Assembly: GCA_034096865.1 (NCBI GenBank)
Contig: JAWQFJ010008556.1
Span: forward strand, 2,501-13,056
Source: Theodoxus fluviatilis
Lineage: Eukaryota; Mollusca; Gastropoda; Cycloneritida; Neritidae
DNA length: 10,556 bases
Direction of reading: 5' to 3'
In this document: one piece after another, positions 7,939-10,556 of the stretch
Numbering within the stretch: position 1 is the stretch's first letter
Layout of the letters: each line of letters begins with the position of its first letter
Notes under the pieces: generated by a model
Seen by the model: the letters and a program-made list of their open reading frames with translations, nothing else
Told to the model about the DNA's origin: nothing
The model's database searches: none
Position numbers and translations under genes: made by a program

Positions 7939-9407
7939 TTCCAAACCTATTTTCAGTCGAGTAGGAATATTTAAGAGGGGTTATTTGCTGCAAGAAAAAC
8001 GTGCAATTACTAATTTTTCTTTCCATCAAAACTTTTCAACGAGCCAAATCTCTCTGCCGCCATAACATGTAGATACTCATCTAGGCAACACAGGATTGGG
8101 TGTTTCTTCATGGCTGAAATCATGTGCGCGTGCAACTGTTTCACGGAACAAGAAGCAAATATAAGCATGTCAAATATTTTATAGGAGGAGACGGACTTTT
8201 GAGAGTCAAAACGTGACGCTCTCATGCGTGGGAGAAGAAAAATGATTGTAATTCCTTCTGCCTTTTCTGCTCTGGGGGGAGTGTTCTCTCACAATGATTC
8301 GACGTTTCAACAGGATGTGCTTGAATTCCATCAGGGTGAGTTATGTTTCTTGTACCAAGATACAGCAAGCCGTCAGTATACGCGAAGCTAACCTTTCGTT
8401 TCCACAACGCTGACGTCATTTAGGTTTGCCACTCACGAAGGTAATCTCTCACCTTCAGGTTAACTCGCACTGGAAAACGGCGTTGGGCTCCAAATTGAAA
8501 TAATGAAGGACCTTGTCGGAACTTCTACAGATAACTTTCATTTGTTCCTCATCAGGTCCTATCCAGATTATTAATGGTTGTGTCTGCTCTCTTTTTTAAC
8601 ACTGCAAACCACAGGCAAGCATTAAAAATAATGACCCATTGATAATAGCAAGTTCTGAAAAACCCAAATTCGGTGCAATCTGCAAAAACACTGATTTCCG
8701 TTTGGAAATGGTTTGACCTACTTCATGACTGAACGCATCTGTGCGTGCTCATCGTTCATGAAACTTCCAGGAGATATATAAGTGCAGTGTGGCGGGGGGA
8801 GGGTTTCCCTAAAAATAAGTCGATAAGTGATGTCATGGGAGAGGCGGTGGTGGGTATCCCTTCAATCTTGCATACCATCATGATTCCATTTGCCATCCCT
8901 TTCTGAGCAAATCCGGCCAGGCACGACGAAGCGGAACTGCCTTTACTCTGCATGTCTGTTTTCAGCACGCTGAGGAGCAATTTTGGAATCGCTTGAAGCT
9001 TTTAAAATCGAATTACTTTGAAATCTGAGCTGCGACATGCCTGGTCCAGGGATAGGAATGCTGCAGGGTTGTAGGCTGCCTGGGCAGCGATCCAAGTTGG
9101 CAGTCAACACTGAGTGTCGCACGAGGACGCTGCTGCCGCGCAGATCAGGGGTACCAGTCTCGGGAAGAAAATCCCAACGTAGAAATGTGTGTAGATATCA
9201 CTACGCTTATTTATTTTAAAATATTTTCTTTCTGTTGTCTATTTTTGGTTGTTGTTGCTGCAGTTGCTGATCCTGAGGTTAATTATCGAAGATCGTTATA
9301 CTGGACGCTGAATTAGGACATTACTTTTTTACTTTAAACGAATGTTTGATTCTTAGATCTTGTCGTTCTTGACCAACTTTTATCTCACGTTCATCTGTAC
9401 CTCATAG
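7939..9407. other. AT-rich single-copy flank, probable intron
   Basis: Begins where the palindrome ends. No partner elsewhere in the window and no recognisable gene. Short open frames (minus strand 8756-8980, plus strand 9037-9219) have no recognisable product. A good-looking donor (CAGG|GTGAGT at 8336) and a weak acceptor-like stretch before 8281 do not enclose a coding segment in the phase needed by the flanking candidate exons. If those exons belong to one transcript, this region is intron. A TGACGTCA octamer occurs at 8411-8418. Confidence 0.6.
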
Positions 9408-9594
9408 CGGGCGCTCCATGGACAGTGGTCACGTGTCAGACGGCCCCCACGATGGCGGTCACCTTGGCAACAAGCGCCTCTCGGTGCCGGTGTTGTCACT
9501 GCCCATTCCCCCTCCTGATCTGACTCGACGGCGTAACACCTTCAACAATATTGTTGGAGAACCTGGACTCCCCACCTGCAGACTACGGCAATAG
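9408..9594 (+). CDS. Candidate exon, continuation of the same gene (unknown protein)
   Basis: Preceded by an acceptor-like CATCTGTACCTCATAG. The first base completes a Ser codon with the AG left over at 4805-4806, after which the frame reads GRSMDSGHVSDG, a Gly/His-rich stretch, then KRLSVPVLSLPIPPPDL and TRRRNTF. The frame ends at TAG (9592-9594). That stop is followed at once by GTAAAA, a plausible donor, which is an odd coincidence. From 9524 the +1 frame is also open. It ends in LLENLDSPPADYGN with two spare bases (AG) at the same donor. A one-base indel around 9525-9560 could therefore have displaced the true frame, in which case the exon continues into a next exon. Otherwise this is the C-terminal exon. 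The composition (Ser, Pro, basic clusters) suggests a disordered cytoplasmic region. Family not recognised. Confidence 0.6.
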
Positions 9595-9647
9595 GTAAAA
9601 ATGAAAGTCGCATTCTGACGCAGTAAAGCCTTCTTTGCATGCTTGCA

Positions 9648-9808
9648 ACACGCACACGGACGCACGCACGCTTACACACACACACATACACACACATAAA
9701 CATACACACACACATACACATACACATACACATAAACACTCACACACACTCACACATACACGCTCCACACACAACACGCATACATACACACACACATTTA
9801 CACACACA

Positions 9809-9855
<47 letters not shown>

Positions 9856-9894
9856 TTTCACATACTTTCACACACACACACATATACACACACA

Positions 9895-9938
<44 letters not shown>

Positions 9939-9980
9939 TACACACTCACAAACACATTCACACACATTCACACACACACA

Positions 9981-10019
<39 letters not shown>

Positions 10020-10129
10020 GCACCACTCGCGCATGCGGGCATACCACACATACTTTCACCACACACATACACACGCGCGGCGCACACACACACACCCACT
10101 CACACACACACACACACACACTCACCACA
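9648..10129 (+). repeat. Long imperfect (CA)n microsatellite
   Basis: About 480 bases dominated by CA, with TA, CT and CG interruptions and a recurrent CATACTTTCA variant near 9851, 9861 and 10049. The long Thr-His and Cys-Val open frames through it come from the repeat and do not indicate genes. It begins about 50 bases after the candidate donor at 9595. Confidence 0.97.
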
Positions 10130-10164
10130 AAGATTTACATGCATCATATTCATCCATCACAATC

Positions 10165-10250
10165 AGAGAGAGAGAGAGAGAGCAGAGAGAGAGAGAGAGA
10201 GACAGAGGACAGAGACAGAGAGACAGAGACAGAGAGAGACAGAGACAGAG
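10165..10250 (+). repeat. GA / GACAGA microsatellite
   Basis: Pure GA runs for about 40 bases with one CA interruption, then six-base AGACAG-type units to 10250. The plus strand is mostly purine. Confidence 0.96.
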
Positions 10251-10315
10251 AAAATACAGATAGAGTTTTTTGACTCACATGCGTAGCAAAAGTGAGTCTA
10301 TGTACTCACCCTTTT

Positions 10316-10387
10316 GCGTCCGTCCGGGCGTCCGGGCGTCCGGGCCGTCCAGGCGTCCGGCGTCCGGTCCGGGCGTCCGGGCGTCCG
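10316..10387 (+). repeat. GTCCGGGC tandem array
   Basis: About nine degenerate 6-9-base units built on GCGTCCGG, sharply more GC- and CpG-rich than the flanking DNA. Units vary by one or two bases (GGGCCGTCC, CAGGCGTCC, CGGCGTCCGG). Confidence 0.9.
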
Positions 10388-10455
10388 ACAACTTTTAACG
10401 TTTGGACTTTTCTCGGAGACTATTAAGTCTATCAGTACCAAATGTGGCATGATGG

Positions 10456-10556
10456 TGTATGATGGACAAGGCCTCAAAAAAACATAACATAGTGACTTAA
10501 CCTGTTTTAAACAGGTTAAGTCACTATGTATGTTTTTTGAGGCCTTGTATCATACA
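10456..10556. repeat. Tight fold-back (second inverted repeat), cut by window end
   Basis: Bases 10456-10507 pair with 10509-10556 around a single-base centre at 10508. The innermost pairing is CCTGTTT with AAACAGG, and the outer pairing includes CAAGGCCTC with GAGGCCTTG. Small asymmetries (two extra bases before CAAGG, one extra A in an A run, one extra A in CATAACATAG) make the left arm four bases longer. Pairing still holds at the last base, so the palindrome may continue beyond the window. Confidence 0.92.

Larger units (their letters stand above)
10261..10556. mobile_element. Dispersed-repeat-like DNA (unclassified, incomplete)
   Basis: The segment starts after the GA repeat with a T run and a dyad (GACTCAC at 10272-10278 against GTGAGTC at 10292-10298), followed by another TACTCACCC. 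Next come a GTCCGG-rich tandem array, a unique stretch, and a tight fold-back that reaches the window edge. The wording of the unique stretch (GAGACTATTAAGTCTATCAG and onwards) resembles repeats I associate with mollusc genomes, which is a recollection and not a search result. No terminal repeats, target-site duplication or coding capacity can be defined, so the element class is open. Confidence 0.4.

Noticed and set aside
8281..8335. Short possible exon ending in a strong CAGG|GTGAGT donor
   Set aside because: If joined to the exon ending at 4806 it meets a TGA after five codons, and the upstream acceptor is weak. Probably a chance donor.
9635..10286. Thr-His-rich and Cys-Val-rich open frames of more than 200 residues
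   Set aside because: They are translations of a CA microsatellite; alternating dinucleotides leave several frames open on both strands.

Overview
This is eukaryotic genomic DNA, most likely from an invertebrate. It is rich in microsatellites and minisatellites, has intron-like spacing and consensus GT-AG splice signals, and shows no bacterial operon structure. The dispersed-repeat sequence at the right end resembles repeats I associate with molluscs, perhaps gastropods. That assignment is from memory and has low confidence.

The dominant structure is a very large inverted repeat. Bases 1-3525 are the reverse complement of bases 4375-7938, separated by an 849-base spacer (3526-4374). The arms are collinear but not identical. 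They differ by scattered substitutions (about 1.5% in some stretches, near 8% in one) and by indels, including an 18-base segment unique to the left arm, a roughly 75-80-base segment unique to the right arm near the centre, and strongly remodelled tetranucleotide tracts. The left arm reaches the first base of the window, so its outer end is not visible. The right arm's match can be followed to 7938.

Each arm holds one copy of a 110-base candidate exon with an intact acceptor and a consensus GTAAGT donor: minus strand 3159-3268 and plus strand 4697-4806. A second candidate coding segment on the plus strand (9408-9594) lies outside the palindrome. Its reading phase matches the right-arm exon exactly: the AG left over from the first exon plus C from the second makes a serine codon. 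I infer that the right arm sits inside a plus-strand gene and that the left arm carries an inverted second copy of part of it. I do not recognise the protein; the visible part is hydrophilic and rich in Ser and Pro.

Layout: 1-3525 left arm (unique DNA, GGAT/GGGA tract, purine-rich and poly-G block, TG block, 9-base minisatellite, inverted exon copy); 3526-4374 spacer with a CpG-rich half; 4375-7938 right arm with the same items mirrored; 7939-9407 AT-rich non-coding DNA; 9408-9594 candidate exon; 9648-10129 CA block; 10165-10250 GA block; 10261-10556 dispersed-repeat-like DNA with a GTCCGG tandem array, ending in a second, tight fold-back cut off by the window edge.

The main uncertainty is whether the large palindrome is real chromosomal DNA or an assembly fold-back that joined two haplotypes head to head. 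The level of arm divergence fits either.
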